A stretch of DNA of 64,000 nucleotides from Mycolicibacterium lutetiense (GTDB lineage: Bacteria > Actinomycetota > Actinomycetes > Mycobacteriales > Mycobacteriaceae). Both the position numbers and the translations under genes were made by a program. The DNA lies in the NCBI RefSeq assembly GCF_017876775.1, contig NZ_JAGIOP010000003.1, positions 48,580 to 112,579 on the forward strand, in the 5' to 3' direction. Below the pieces are notes generated by a model. That model was not told where the DNA came from. It saw nothing but the letters and a program-made list of their open reading frames with translations, and ran no database searches. Below, piece after piece: positions 40,486 to 49,296 of the stretch (the first letter of the stretch is position 1; every line of letters begins with the position of its first letter).

Positions 40486-40546
40486 ATTACAGGATTTCTG
40501 TTACAGGTTTCGTGTTACTGATATTCTGTTACACGAATACTGTAAT
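40486..40546. promoter_or_regulatory. operator region with GTTAC repeats
   Basis: Outer inverted arms ATTACAG (40486-40492) and CTGTAAT (40540-40546) enclose TTCTGTTACAGG (40496-40507) and an inverted pair TTCGTGTTAC / GTTACACGAA (40509-40518 / 40528-40537). The repeated GTTAC core next to an ArsR-like gene fits an operator. Confidence 0.65.
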
Positions 40547-40589
40547 GCCTGGTCACAGCTAGTTCAGGCAGTCCAGACGGAGGTTCACG

Positions 40590-40835
40590 ATGGCGGCGCA
40601 GTCAGCTACAACCGCGGAGTCGTCAACGCGGCGACGGGGACAATGGCGCAACCGGGAGAATCGTGCTTCTCCGAAGTACTTGGCCAAACGGGTGAGCGAA
40701 GCCGACCACGAGATCGTCACGCAGTTCGCTGACGCTCACGGTGTGAAAGTTTCCGAGCTGCTGGCCCCGTACATCGATGATCTGATTCGGCGCGCTCGCG
40801 ATCACCGCGAATCAGCCACTGCACGCGCTTCCTGA
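40590..40835 (+). CDS. small ribbon-helix-helix-like protein, 81 aa
   Basis: Basic N-terminus (SSTRRRGQWRNRENRASPKY) followed by YLAKRVSEADHEIVTQFADA and SELLAPYIDDLIRRA. The second part resembles the strand-helix-helix units of plasmid mobilisation or copy-control proteins. GGAGG precedes ATG 40590. Divergent to the ArsR-like regulator and next to the replication initiator, so mobilisation, copy control or antitoxin roles are possible; none is shown. Confidence 0.6.
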   Translation: MAAQSATTAESSTRRRGQWRNRENRASPKYLAKRVSEADHEIVTQFADAHGVKVSELLAPYIDDLIRRARDHRESATARAS

Positions 40836-40929
40836 TTCGCTCCTGCCGTCAAACGGGAGCAGCAGCTAGGAACAAAGACCCAGGCAGTTCGGAGCCGGCC
40901 GCCGCACATGCGCCACCGGTCGTGCCGTT

Positions 40930-42882
40930 TCAGAGCACTAGCTGCATGTTGGTGGCGAGTATGCGGCCGCCGAGGATCGTGTGAATGATGTCGAGGGATT
41001 CTCGTTCCTCATCGATGTCGTCGCGTTCGGGTGGACCGGTGGCCATAACGTCATCGACCCAGGCGGCGTGTTCACTGGTCGGCGCTGCGCCGACCGCTTC
41101 GATGCTTGGTTGGCGTTGCTGTGCAAGGTCGTCGAGCCATTTGTGCCACGTGCGACGTTCGGTCCGGTGGCGCTCGAGGCGTTCTTCGCGTTGTTCGTGT
41201 AGGTGGTGTTGAGTCGCGATGGCATCGAGGCTGGTCTGGCCGGGAGCGACGGTGCCCCATCCGGTGCTGGTGACCAGGCCGACGATTTCGAGGTCAGTGA
41301 TCATGCGGTCACCGGTCGCGCGGGGGAGCGCAGCAGCGGCGTAGAGATCGGCCTTGCTGGTGAGGCCGTGGTGTGCAACCAATTCATAGAGCCGGCGTAG
41401 GTGTGGGCCGAGCACGCTCCAGGCCGGATGGACTGGTTCGATGCGGACTCGTTGTGCGCTCGCCGGATCGTTGGTGACTCGGTTTTGCATGGTCAGCGCG
41501 TACACGTCGGCATCTCGGCCGATGGCTTGTCTCGTGCGCAGAATGGGTGAACCGGGCCGGTCGCGCAATTCGGCCAGTACCCGCCACACCGCATCCTCGC
41601 TGAGAAGCCCGCTAGCGATCGACAGGGTTCGTCCACCCACACCCACCAGCCATACGCCTGCGCGTTCTTCTCCGGCAGTGTGAGCGTAGAAAGCCAGCGC
41701 TTGCAGCACTGCGATCACCGTCCAGCGGCACCGCTTTCCCGCGTATTCGGCATCTGCCCATGCGACGGCGTTGGCAAGCCAGCGCCGTAATTTTTCCGGT
41801 CCACGCCAGCCTTTGTGGATCCCCCCCGGTGAGTAGTTCTGTTCTTTGTGCCGCGCATGTGAGGAATTTATGACGTTGGTGACGTACCAGGTACTGGCCT
41901 TGGTCCAGTCTCGTTGGAGGGCTTGTTCGGCGCGGGCTGCGTAGCGTTGGTATGCGGCACCAAGTCCGCGGTGCCATTCGGCTCCTGGGGCGATGCGGGC
42001 TCGCAGGTCGTCGAGGCTGTGGCCACGGGCGAATGCATTGACCACGACTGACATTCGGGGCTCGTGGCGCGATGTCCCGTCCCCTGTGGCCTTCGGCCGG
42101 GTCCAGGTGGATCGGTCGGGGTTGATGTGTCCGTGGCGCGCGAATGCCTCGACGTCGCGGGGCAGGGGAGTGGTGCGCCAGTAGGTGGATTTGAGTCGTG
42201 CGTGCTCGCCGTGTCCGTCGAGCACATCGTTGATGCTGAGGGCGTCTGGGGCCGGCGTGTTGGGTCGGTCTTGCGGGCTGGTTGGTTGCAGGGCGCCGAG
42301 CAGCATGGACAGCTGTGGCAGTAGATCGGGGGCGGACCTGGTTGTGAAGGCGTCGATGGCCTCGGTCAGGGTGCCATCGAGCTGGCGGTAGCCTCCGCGT
42401 TTGTCGGGGGATCCGGGCACGCTGAGGCAACCGGTGACCGGGTTTGTGTTGGGGGTGATGTCCAGGGTGGGCAGTCGTGCGGCTAAAAGCCGGACCAGCG
42501 TTTCGATTTCGTCACATGACGCTGTGGTGCCGATGGCCAGTGGGCAGATGAGGTGACGTCCGCCGGCGGAACGGTCGGTGACGATGGCGCCACCGCACGA
42601 GGAGAGCCACATCGCGGCGGTCTGCAGATCGAGGTCGGCCTGCTCGTGGCTGACGCGGCTGGCATCGAAATCGAGTCCGATGATGTGCGTGCGGTTCTTG
42701 GCGTGGATGTAGACCGCGGCAGGCCGCTTCGGCAGCGCATCGCTCCGCCTCGCCGTATCTGAGTACTTCTGGGTACCTGGGTTATAGAGGCGAACATAGG
42801 TGCGCCCGGGCGCGGCCATCAGCCGTGAGAGTTGTTTCCACACCTGTTGTGGGCCAGCGGGTGTGGGGGTTGCCAGCGTCAC
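40930..42882 (-). CDS. plasmid replication initiator, primase-polymerase-like
   Basis: A 650-residue protein. Its N-terminal third has primase-polymerase (AEP) features: HIIGLDFDASR with D71 and D73 as the DxD metal pair, and TDRSAGGRHLICPL (S105, H110) as the sxH motif. The middle includes CRWTVIAVLQALAFYAHTAG and a possible winged-helix region (LYELVAHHGLTSKADLYAAA, ALPRATGDRMITDLEIVGLV). Such proteins start replication of actinobacterial plasmids. No other replication gene is in the window. The start ATG 42882 faces a divergent gap with a candidate antisense RNA. Confidence 0.75.
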   Translation of the reverse strand: MTLATPTPAGPQQVWKQLSRLMAAPGRTYVRLYNPGTQKYSDTARRSDALPKRPAAVYIHAKNRTHIIGLDFDASRVSHEQADLDLQTAAMWLSSCGGAIVTDRSAGGRHLICPLAIGTTASCDEIETLVRLLAARLPTLDITPNTNPVTGCLSVPGSPDKRGGYRQLDGTLTEAIDAFTTRSAPDLLPQLSMLLGALQPTSPQDRPNTPAPDALSINDVLDGHGEHARLKSTYWRTTPLPRDVEAFARHGHINPDRSTWTRPKATGDGTSRHEPRMSVVVNAFARGHSLDDLRARIAPGAEWHRGLGAAYQRYAARAEQALQRDWTKASTWYVTNVINSSHARHKEQNYSPGGIHKGWRGPEKLRRWLANAVAWADAEYAGKRCRWTVIAVLQALAFYAHTAGEERAGVWLVGVGGRTLSIASGLLSEDAVWRVLAELRDRPGSPILRTRQAIGRDADVYALTMQNRVTNDPASAQRVRIEPVHPAWSVLGPHLRRLYELVAHHGLTSKADLYAAAALPRATGDRMITDLEIVGLVTSTGWGTVAPGQTSLDAIATQHHLHEQREERLERHRTERRTWHKWLDDLAQQRQPSIEAVGAAPTSEHAAWVDDVMATGPPERDDIDEERESLDIIHTILGGRILATNMQLVL

Positions 42883-42907
42883 CGATGTCCCCAGGCGGGG
42901 TAGCTGG

Positions 42908-42937
42908 TTGGTGACGGGCTGGGTGGGCGTGTGCTAT
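42908..42937 (+). promoter_or_regulatory. candidate promoter for the antisense RNA
   Basis: TTGGTG (42908-42913) and TGCTAT (42932-42937) separated by 18 bases, close to a sigma-70 type promoter, directed against the replication gene leader. Confidence 0.35.
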
Positions 42938-42943
42938 TGCGGC

Positions 42944-43082
42944 TCACCAGGGCGTCCTCTATCCTGGAGCCAACCCGCGTGGTTGGTTCCAAACTTGTTC
43001 TGGGTATTGAGTTGTGGGCCTTCTGGATCGAAGGTGGTGCTTCGGTTCAGAAATCAGATCTCCCCGCTTCGGCGGGGTTTTC
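42944..43082 (+). ncRNA. candidate antisense RNA opposite the replication gene leader
   Basis: Between the promoter-like element and a terminator with a UUCG loop lie about 140 bases with a further hairpin (42966-42990, GGAGCCAACC pairing with GGTTGGTTCC). No protein frame fits. A short structured RNA transcribed against the rep leader is a common copy-number control, so I infer that role. Ends are estimates. Confidence 0.35.
43062..43081 (+). terminator. intrinsic terminator with UUCG loop
   Basis: CCCCGC (43062-43067), loop TTCG, GCGGGG (43072-43077), then TTTT (43078-43081). No protein-coding gene ends here on the plus strand. The rest of the gap, 43083-43590, shows no gene and presumably holds the ESX promoter. 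Confidence 0.75.
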
Positions 43083-43590
43083 TGCTTTGTGGGCCCGGTA
43101 TGCGGGGTCCGCAGCTGTGGTGGTTGTTGCCTCCTGATGCCGATGTTGACTGGGAGTGTGTCACGCAGCGCGCGGATTATCCGAGCAGACACGCTGGTCA
43201 GGGCGCGGGTTTCTGCATGGTGGCGGTATCGCTATCGGACAGGCGGAGCAGCGCCGGTGCCTGTTTCTTCGCTGTCGGGGTAGGTAGGGCGGTCACGCGG
43301 ATGCCGGGCAGTGCTGATGGTGTGTGGTGTTCCTTTCCCAGCTGGTGCTGACCAGTGTTAGGCGGGGTTTGCCGTGGTGGCGTGCATGCGGTGCGGCGTG
43401 TCCCCAAAGTCAACAATTTTCAACATCGGTCGTTGATCTGCCCTGCGCTCCAACATGTTTCGTCAAACAGCCGGTCATTCCGAGCGACAATAGGGCAATG
43501 CGACCGCAAAAGCTCTAGGCCAGGTCAATATCGGGCAAATGTGGCTGGGGCATTAGAAATCGCCGGTCGTGACGGTTTACCGTCCGCGGT

Positions 43591-45225
43591 ATGACAGCTT
43601 GGGCTGAAACGATGACAGGAAACCTGCTGAACTTCTCGCAGGTTCTAGGTGGCGGCTCGGCGCCGATGTCGCCGCCACGGATGCCCGCGCCACCATTGTC
43701 TCCAGATGCCACGGTGACCATTCCCGCGATTGACGACCGTCGCGACATCACCGACAAGCAGCGAGCGGTGTTGGCATACCAGGGCATTGATCCTGAAACT
43801 GCGCCCTTGTCTGACATCAATCATGGCCTGGGCCTGCCCAAGCAAGCTCCAGCTCCCAACAGCCCGCCTCCCGCTCCGCCGGCGCCCGTGACCCCGGCCA
43901 GCAACAGCGGCACCCCTGCGGTGACACCCGTGGGCGACGGTCAGCACGACGGCGATGGGCAGCTCAGCGGGGCGGCAGCAGATGTTGCCAAACGTCTCGA
44001 CGAAACACTCGGCAAGAACAGGTCGGCGATCAACAATGCCGACGAGCAACTCGCTGATGCGATTCTCAAAGCTCAAAGCTCAAGCGAGGCAGGCAAAGCC
44101 AAGCTCAAGCAGTTGCAGGATTCGATCATCGACCAGGTGCAGAAGCTCAGCCCCACCTTGGATACCCAGGCTGGACAGCAGCAACTCGCGGAATTTCTGC
44201 GGGGCAAGGCTTCTGAGATTCTGAACGTCGCCAACACTGCCGAGCTGGACGCAAAGTCTCATGCAGCGTTGCTCGACGGAGTAGCCGCCCAGTTGGACGC
44301 GATCGGCGACGGTGACCACGGTAAGGCAGGCAACCAGGGCGAACCGGGCGACCCGGAGCAGCAGAACCAACCAGGGGGCGATCAGCCCGCGGCGTCTCCT
44401 GCCGGGGCGGCGCCCTCTGATGCTCCGTTGCCGAGCGATCCGCTGCTTGATGGACTGGCCTCCGACCCGCTCATGCAGGGGCTGGGCTCGCTGTTGGGAC
44501 CGGCGGCGGGGGCACTGGGTGGACTGCCTCAGATGATGGGCGGGATGATGCCGGGGATGGGCGGCGGCGGTGGTTTGCCGTTGGGCGACATCGGATCTGC
44601 GATCGGATCTGCGATCCGTGGCGGCGCCACCGATGGGCCAACTGATCCGCTGACTGATCCGCCCCTGAACGACAAGGCCGAGGACAAACCCGATACGGAC
44701 GACAAGGGTGAGGCAAAGCCTGCTGACGACAAGCCCGAAGACCACACTGCCCAGACGACCCCTGCGGCCGCTCCTGCCGATGCCGCGACGCCCAATGCCC
44801 CGCAGGCTCAGCCCGGGCAGGTCGAACAGGCCGCGGCCAATGACCTCAAAGTCAAGCTGCCTCAGTCCGGTGACGAGGTGCCCGTGGCCAACGCTGCCCT
44901 CAAGAAGGCTGGCGACGAGGTCTTGTCGGGCAAGTCGATCGATGACGCATACCGGAACGCCGGTCTGGCCATGTCCCCACCTGGGGCACCGATCACCAAG
45001 AACATGGTGTCGCGTTCGGAGGGCCTGGAATTCGGAGATGTCGGCCAGTTCACCGATCACCGAGTGATGGCCCTGGGCAACGACAAGGTGTGGGACAACG
45101 GCCGCGAGATCCCACTCAAGGATCTGCAAGTCGGCACCACATTCCTGGGATGGGAACGCCCGCATACGACCCAGCCTGTGATCGCGGCAACGGCGACCAC
45201 CCCGACACCGCCCAGCAGGACGTAG
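43591..45225 (+). CDS. DUF4226-type ESX-associated protein, 544 aa
   Basis: First gene of the ESX run. Pro-rich N-terminus (to about 115), a helical DUF4226-type domain with LSPTLDTQAGQQQLAEFL (D191), a Gly/Met-rich linker (GGLPQMMGGMMPGMGGGGGL), an Asp/Pro-rich spacer, and a C-terminal domain (SIDDAYRNAGLAMSPPGAPI then EFGDVGQFTDHRVMALGNDK). It shares the DTxAG signature with 14330-14857 and with the two hydrolases. No signal peptide. AYQGID near residue 70 would fit the YxxxD export motif, though this may be chance. Probable secreted or machine-associated protein. Confidence 0.7.
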   Translation: MTAWAETMTGNLLNFSQVLGGGSAPMSPPRMPAPPLSPDATVTIPAIDDRRDITDKQRAVLAYQGIDPETAPLSDINHGLGLPKQAPAPNSPPPAPPAPVTPASNSGTPAVTPVGDGQHDGDGQLSGAAADVAKRLDETLGKNRSAINNADEQLADAILKAQSSSEAGKAKLKQLQDSIIDQVQKLSPTLDTQAGQQQLAEFLRGKASEILNVANTAELDAKSHAALLDGVAAQLDAIGDGDHGKAGNQGEPGDPEQQNQPGGDQPAASPAGAAPSDAPLPSDPLLDGLASDPLMQGLGSLLGPAAGALGGLPQMMGGMMPGMGGGGGLPLGDIGSAIGSAIRGGATDGPTDPLTDPPLNDKAEDKPDTDDKGEAKPADDKPEDHTAQTTPAAAPADAATPNAPQAQPGQVEQAAANDLKVKLPQSGDEVPVANAALKKAGDEVLSGKSIDDAYRNAGLAMSPPGAPITKNMVSRSEGLEFGDVGQFTDHRVMALGNDKVWDNGREIPLKDLQVGTTFLGWERPHTTQPVIAATATTPTPPSRT

Positions 45226-45357
45226 CACTAGTGTCCGCCAACCCGTTTCGAGCAAATAGCGACTTCGCATGCCAGCACTCGGCGTGCGCGTTGATTGCGG
45301 CCAGCGGCTCGCTGCGTCGATTACTGAAACCCACCCTATCTGAGCAGGAGTAATGTC

Positions 45358-45669
45358 ATGTCCGTGAACGAATTGCGTTTCACCTCGGATGATCTGCGGC
45401 TGGCCGCCACAAAATACGAGGCCACCGCCGACCGCTACGCTGCCGCGCGCAACGAGAACGCACGTGCGGCACAGGACACCGAGAGCTGGGGGCCGCTGGC
45501 CTACGAATCGCGTCGGGCAGCGATCGATGCGATCAACGCACGCGAACGCGCGTTGACCGCCGAGGAGGAAAAGAATCGGGCGATGGCGCGGCAGCTGCGA
45601 ATGACTGCCGACCAGTTCGACGCCATGACCGAGCACAACGCCGCCAACCTCACCATCAACCGGGACTGA
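45358..45669 (+). CDS. EspC-like ESX secretion-associated protein
   Basis: A 103-residue helical protein of the EspC/DUF2580 type: DLRLAATKYEATADRYAAAR forms the first helix and QLRMTADQFDAMTEHNAANL the second. These proteins are small WXG100-like ESX-1 substrates. It has no signal peptide. ATG 45358 has GAGCAGGAGTAATGTC upstream. It is followed closely by the DUF2694 gene, as in ESX-1-type loci. Confidence 0.7.
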   Translation: MSVNELRFTSDDLRLAATKYEATADRYAAARNENARAAQDTESWGPLAYESRRAAIDAINARERALTAEEEKNRAMARQLRMTADQFDAMTEHNAANLTINRD

Positions 45670-45679
45670 GGACGCGACG

Positions 45680-45946
45680 GTGTTTGAAGCTGCCAGCCGC
45701 GATGAGTCGATCATCGTCAGGGTCGGGCGCAACGGTGACACGGCGGGTGTGCAGCTCGAACCGCCAGCGATGAGGCTGGCTGACGATGTGCTGGCCAGCC
45801 GGATCGTTCGGCTCAGCACACTGGCTTATCTGCGCTCGCAACTTGCGTTGCGTGAGGAAATGTTCCGTAATCGGGTTGAGGGCATCTCGACGCGGCTGCC
45901 CACGGCGTCTCAGGTCGAGGCGTATGCAGCCACGATCGACTTCTAG
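45680..45946 (+). CDS. DUF2694-type ESX-associated protein, 88 aa
   Basis: The pattern VQLEPPAMRLADDVLASRIV, LSTLAYLRSQLALREE and LPTASQVEAYAATIDF matches the mycobacterial DUF2694 proteins (EspH-like) of ESX loci. Their function is not established; EspH is reported to aid secretion of some ESX-1 substrates, which I recall in general terms. GTG 45680 starts 10 bases after the EspC-like stop. Confidence 0.7.
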   Translation: MFEAASRDESIIVRVGRNGDTAGVQLEPPAMRLADDVLASRIVRLSTLAYLRSQLALREEMFRNRVEGISTRLPTASQVEAYAATIDF

Positions 45947-45967
45947 CACGGGCAAGGGGGGAAGCAA

Positions 45968-47728
45968 GTGGTGGCGTTCTACGCGAACGACGCGGGCCTG
46001 GCAACAGTAGCCGGCCAGTTGCATAACGCCTCGGTGGGTTTGATGCAGCTGGCTGCCACACCGCCAGCCCATCCGGCCCTGGCCGCTGACGAGACGTCGA
46101 CGACTGCAGCAGCACGGCTATCAGAGCACGGTGTGGTGCTGGCTTCACGCGCGGCCGACGCTGCCCAGGTTCTGTTGGCCGCTTCCCGAGCTGTCACCGA
46201 GATCAGTCGCGTCTCGGTGGAGATGGATGGGCAGAACGCCAAGGCACTCGCCGCGGTTCACCGCGGGCCTACCGACGGGGTCGCCCCGACGTTCGTCCCG
46301 GCCGTCACCAGCGATGTCGTCGCGCCGGATGTGCCGATTGCGCCCGCCGCACCTCGCTACGGGAAGATTTCGGCTCAGATCATGGAGAACGGCCACTCCG
46401 ATTCGGGCAGCACGTTTAGCAGTGCGTGCGCCCGGTACGGTGCGATGTTCAACGGGTCGGCGGTGGCGTCGCGGTTGGCCGCTCAGACAATCGAGAGTGA
46501 GGCGCTGCGAGGCAACACCGCCCCAGTCCTCGCCTCGGCGTTGCGGCGATTCGCCACCTGGGCCGACTCGATGCAGCAACACTCCTCGACTCTGGCGTCG
46601 GCGGCCACTGGCCACCGCGATCGTTTCGGCACTGCCCAAAGCGACACACCACGCTCAGCGGCATTCACCAGCAAGGAACGCGAACTCAGCCAGGCCCAAG
46701 CGCTCAATGCCCGCTTCGGAGGCGCCTACTCCGCAGTGGTGACGAAACTGCAAAGCGACCTCGTGGCGCTGAACACCCGCGCAGGGGTGGCCTCCCAGAC
46801 TTATCACCTGGGCGAGCTTCCCGCCGCGCCTCCACCGCCGCCGCCAGTGGTCCCGGTCGTGGCACCCGCCACGCCAGAGCCAGGCCGAGTACCGCAGGAA
46901 GGACAACCGTCCTCGCGCCCCGAGGCTGCTGCCGATCAGAGCCCAGGAAGCACCGATGTCGGCGACGATCTTGGCGCCGCCGGGGCTGGCACCGACGAGC
47001 CGCTGGATCTTCTCGGTGACCCCGCGTTAACCGGTGAACAACCCGGTGACCCGATGTCTCAGGCCGGGCCTTTGGTGGCGATGTTGCCTGGTGTCCTTGC
47101 CGGGGTGGTCGGTGGTGCGCTGGGGGCATTGACCAGCTTGCCGGCCGCGGCCGCGCAGCAGGCGCAGTCAGCGATCTCGCAGGCCGGGCAAGCTGTTGAG
47201 GGACTGGCTAAAGGTCTGTCCGAACCTGACATGCCCGACCTGGACGCCTCCGATCTGGGCAGTTCGTCAGCGGGCCTCGGGGATATTGGTGGTGGCGGTG
47301 GAGGTTCTGGTTCGACCGAACCCGCCGGTGTATCAACGGATCTGCCACCGGCATCTGGTGGAATGCTGGCTCAGGCCGGACCGGCCAGCGCGCCTGCTCC
47401 CTTGCCGACTGGTCCCGCTGCAACTGCGGCGAGTACCCAGCCTGGTGGGATGATGGGCGGGATGCCGATGATGCCGCCCATGGCCGGGGGGATGGGCCGA
47501 GGAGGCGGCGGGGGCAGTAAACCGATCGCTGAGCCTGACAAGAAGATCATTGTTCCCGTGGAGCCGAACTCCGAGTTTGTCAAAGGCGAAGTGCCGCGCA
47601 GAGTGGCCGCCGAGGCTGCCGACGTCACCAACGACCATCGGGCCGCGAGCCGAAGCGCCGAGGAAGCTGACGTGGTCGTGACGTCCTCGCGACGCCGCCG
47701 CGTTGAAATGCCGAAGGATGACGACTAG
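45968..47728 (+). CDS. espB: EspB-like secreted protein
   Basis: A 586-residue protein with a PE-like helical region (1-95), a PPE-like helical region (about 135-285, PRYGKISAQIMENGHSDSGS to LRRFATWADSMQQHSSTLAS), TYHLGELPAAPPPPPPV and a Gly/Pro/Met-rich C-terminus (GGMMGGMPMMPPMAGGMGRG). This is the architecture of EspB, an ESX-1 substrate that forms heptameric rings. The YHLGE in TYHLGELP would fit YxxxD/E. It is followed by an EspL-like gene, as espB and espL are neighbours in ESX-1 loci. The symbol is given for similarity and gene order. Confidence 0.75.
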   Translation: MVAFYANDAGLATVAGQLHNASVGLMQLAATPPAHPALAADETSTTAAARLSEHGVVLASRAADAAQVLLAASRAVTEISRVSVEMDGQNAKALAAVHRGPTDGVAPTFVPAVTSDVVAPDVPIAPAAPRYGKISAQIMENGHSDSGSTFSSACARYGAMFNGSAVASRLAAQTIESEALRGNTAPVLASALRRFATWADSMQQHSSTLASAATGHRDRFGTAQSDTPRSAAFTSKERELSQAQALNARFGGAYSAVVTKLQSDLVALNTRAGVASQTYHLGELPAAPPPPPPVVPVVAPATPEPGRVPQEGQPSSRPEAAADQSPGSTDVGDDLGAAGAGTDEPLDLLGDPALTGEQPGDPMSQAGPLVAMLPGVLAGVVGGALGALTSLPAAAAQQAQSAISQAGQAVEGLAKGLSEPDMPDLDASDLGSSSAGLGDIGGGGGGSGSTEPAGVSTDLPPASGGMLAQAGPASAPAPLPTGPAATAASTQPGGMMGGMPMMPPMAGGMGRGGGGGSKPIAEPDKKIIVPVEPNSEFVKGEVPRRVAAEAADVTNDHRAASRSAEEADVVVTSSRRRRVEMPKDDD

Positions 47729-48075
47729 TGACCGTCTACGAGTACCCGGATTACGCGGCCCACGCTGAGATGGTCGCAGGAATGAAAAACCGCATCGAGC
47801 GGATGACCAAAGTCTTGGCCAAGCTCCAGCAGGAATGGGACGACTGCGCAATTGACGCCGCCAGCGGCAACCGGGACGTCTCGCTGACTGTGGATTCCAA
47901 AGGCAGGTTGATGTCGTTGTCGCTGGCCGAAGGCTGCACCGTGCGCTACGACCACGTCGGCCTCGAAGAGTTGATCAACGCAACGCTCAAGAGCGCTGTA
48001 AAAGCAGCCAGAATTGAAGCCGCAGACATCGAAAAAGACATCAGCGTCGACGTCCACACGGCACAAAACAGCTAA
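47728..48075 (+). CDS. espL: EspL-like (YbaB/EbfC-type) protein
   Basis: A 115-residue protein with helical NRIERMTKVLAKLQQEWDDC, a strand pair VSLTVDSKGRLMSLSLAEG, and a helical end (LEELINATLKSAVKAARIEA). This is the YbaB fold of EspL in ESX-1 loci, which acts as a partner or stabiliser for Esp substrates. The GTG shares its G with the TAG of espB. A degraded copy of its last 60 bases lies at 48195-48250. Confidence 0.75.
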   Translation: MTVYEYPDYAAHAEMVAGMKNRIERMTKVLAKLQQEWDDCAIDAASGNRDVSLTVDSKGRLMSLSLAEGCTVRYDHVGLEELINATLKSAVKAARIEAADIEKDISVDVHTAQNS

Positions 48076-48194
48076 GAAGGCGCCTCTCCACCCCCGGTCG
48101 GGCCAATCCAGGTGGGAACGTCACCGTGGACACCCCGAACTCGCAGAACACACCCACCTGGCGTTCTGTCCGCCGGCGCTTGGAACAGGCGGTA

Positions 48195-48250
48195 AGAATT
48201 GAAGCCGATTGAAATCGGAATTCGGCGCCCGACGTCGACACAGCGCAAAT
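48195..48250. repeat. degenerate copy of the espL 3' end
   Basis: AAGAATTGAAGCCG and GACGTCGACACAGCGCAAA resemble 48010-48069 (GAATTGAAGCCG and GACGTCCACACGGCACAAA) in the same order and spacing. It looks like a decayed duplication. The rest of the 48076-48334 gap has no gene. Confidence 0.45.
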
Positions 48251-48334
48251 CGGTTAATACCGCTAGAAAAGTGTCTGAGGGCGGCGGTACCGTTGATGCA
48301 TGCAGGCGCTCGAGGCACGTAGGGGGAAATCGCG

Positions 48335-48661
48335 ATGCCAGCTGTAACACGAACGACGGTCCATCAGGACGCCCACGCTGTGGTTGCCCAGGCAATGGTC
48401 GCAGCGGAAACCGACCTGGTCGAGACCTCCGCTAGCTCGGCGGCCGCCTCGTCGGGGTTGGCCGCACGCGCCCACCCGCACCCATTTTCGGCGGCCGTCG
48501 CTGCGAGCGAGTCCGAGGTTCGGACCGAATTCTCGGCGGCACGCGGCGCCTTGGGCGTCAAGAGTGTCGCCATGGGAGGAGCTGCGCTAATGGGCGTCGC
48601 CGCCCTCGAGGAGACCGACACTGCGAATGCCGTGGATTTGAGCCCTGCGGAGGTCCTGTAG
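48335..48661 (+). CDS. ESX-locus protein, Ala-rich, 108 aa
   Basis: Not named. An Ala/Ser-rich helical protein (VHQDAHAVVAQAMVAAETDL, ASESEVRTEFSAARGALGVK). The AVAASESEVRTEFSAA stretch has heptad-like spacing. No signal peptide. ATG 48335 has GTAGGGGGAAATCGCG upstream; the stop is 3 bases from the next gene. Probably a minor component or substrate of the ESX locus. Confidence 0.6.
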   Translation: MPAVTRTTVHQDAHAVVAQAMVAAETDLVETSASSAAASSGLAARAHPHPFSAAVAASESEVRTEFSAARGALGVKSVAMGGAALMGVAALEETDTANAVDLSPAEVL

Positions 48662-48663
48662 AA

Positions 48664-49293
48664 ATGGCAATTCATCCGACCTACGCGCCACCGGCTCAAC
48701 CGCCTGAAGCTCAAGCGGCTCAACCGCTGCCACCAACCCAGGCACCGCCACCGATCCAACAGCCGCGTGCCGGTCGGCGGTGGGGTGAGATGATCCTGGT
48801 AACGATCACGCTGTTGGTGGCGTGTGCCGCGGCCGCCTTGTCGGGCATCGCTTTGTCACGCAATCAGGTGGTCGCCCCGTCTAATCCTCAATCAGCTTCA
48901 CCGAGTGTGCAGGCCCCGACTTCCGCCGAGACTGCGGCCGCAAAGAATGCTGCGTGCAGCGCGTGGGACGACGCGTCGCAAGCGATGGTGACAGCTCGGC
49001 AACCGTTCCTTGATCTGTCCAAAGTCGGAACACAGTGGACGTGGAGTGATCCGGCGATCGCGCAGACACTTGGTCAGGCGCAGTCAGGCATCATGATCCA
49101 GATCGAATACCTTCGCCAGCATGTCCCCTCGGCGACTCCTCCCGAGTTGGCCAGCGCGATCACGGATTTCAACGCCGCCAATATCGATCTAGCGGCTCTT
49201 GATGGACAGCATCAGTCAGCCGCAGTGGCTAATGCGGCGGCCGAGCGAACTGACAAGCTGGCGACAAAGATCCGCGAATTGTGCGGGTCGTAA
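48664..49293 (+). CDS. membrane-anchored ESX-locus protein, 209 aa
   Basis: Not named. Pro-rich N-terminal 40 residues, one transmembrane segment (MILVTITLLVACAAAALSGI, about 43-62), then a helical outside domain with two Cys (AACSAWDDASQAMVTARQPF and IRELCGS) that may pair. Topology and place suggest an accessory membrane protein of the secretion machine. Starts 3 bases after the previous stop. Confidence 0.65.
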   Translation: MAIHPTYAPPAQPPEAQAAQPLPPTQAPPPIQQPRAGRRWGEMILVTITLLVACAAAALSGIALSRNQVVAPSNPQSASPSVQAPTSAETAAAKNAACSAWDDASQAMVTARQPFLDLSKVGTQWTWSDPAIAQTLGQAQSGIMIQIEYLRQHVPSATPPELASAITDFNAANIDLAALDGQHQSAAVANAAAERTDKLATKIRELCGS

Positions 49294-49296
49294 ACA

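Noticed and set aside
42940..43082. tRNA-like hairpins
   Set aside because: No matching acceptor, anticodon and T-loop set; better explained as an antisense RNA with a terminator.
45231..45353. Possible 40-residue gene between the DUF4226 and EspC-like genes
   Set aside because: GTG start without a ribosome site and no protein-like pattern; more likely spacer.
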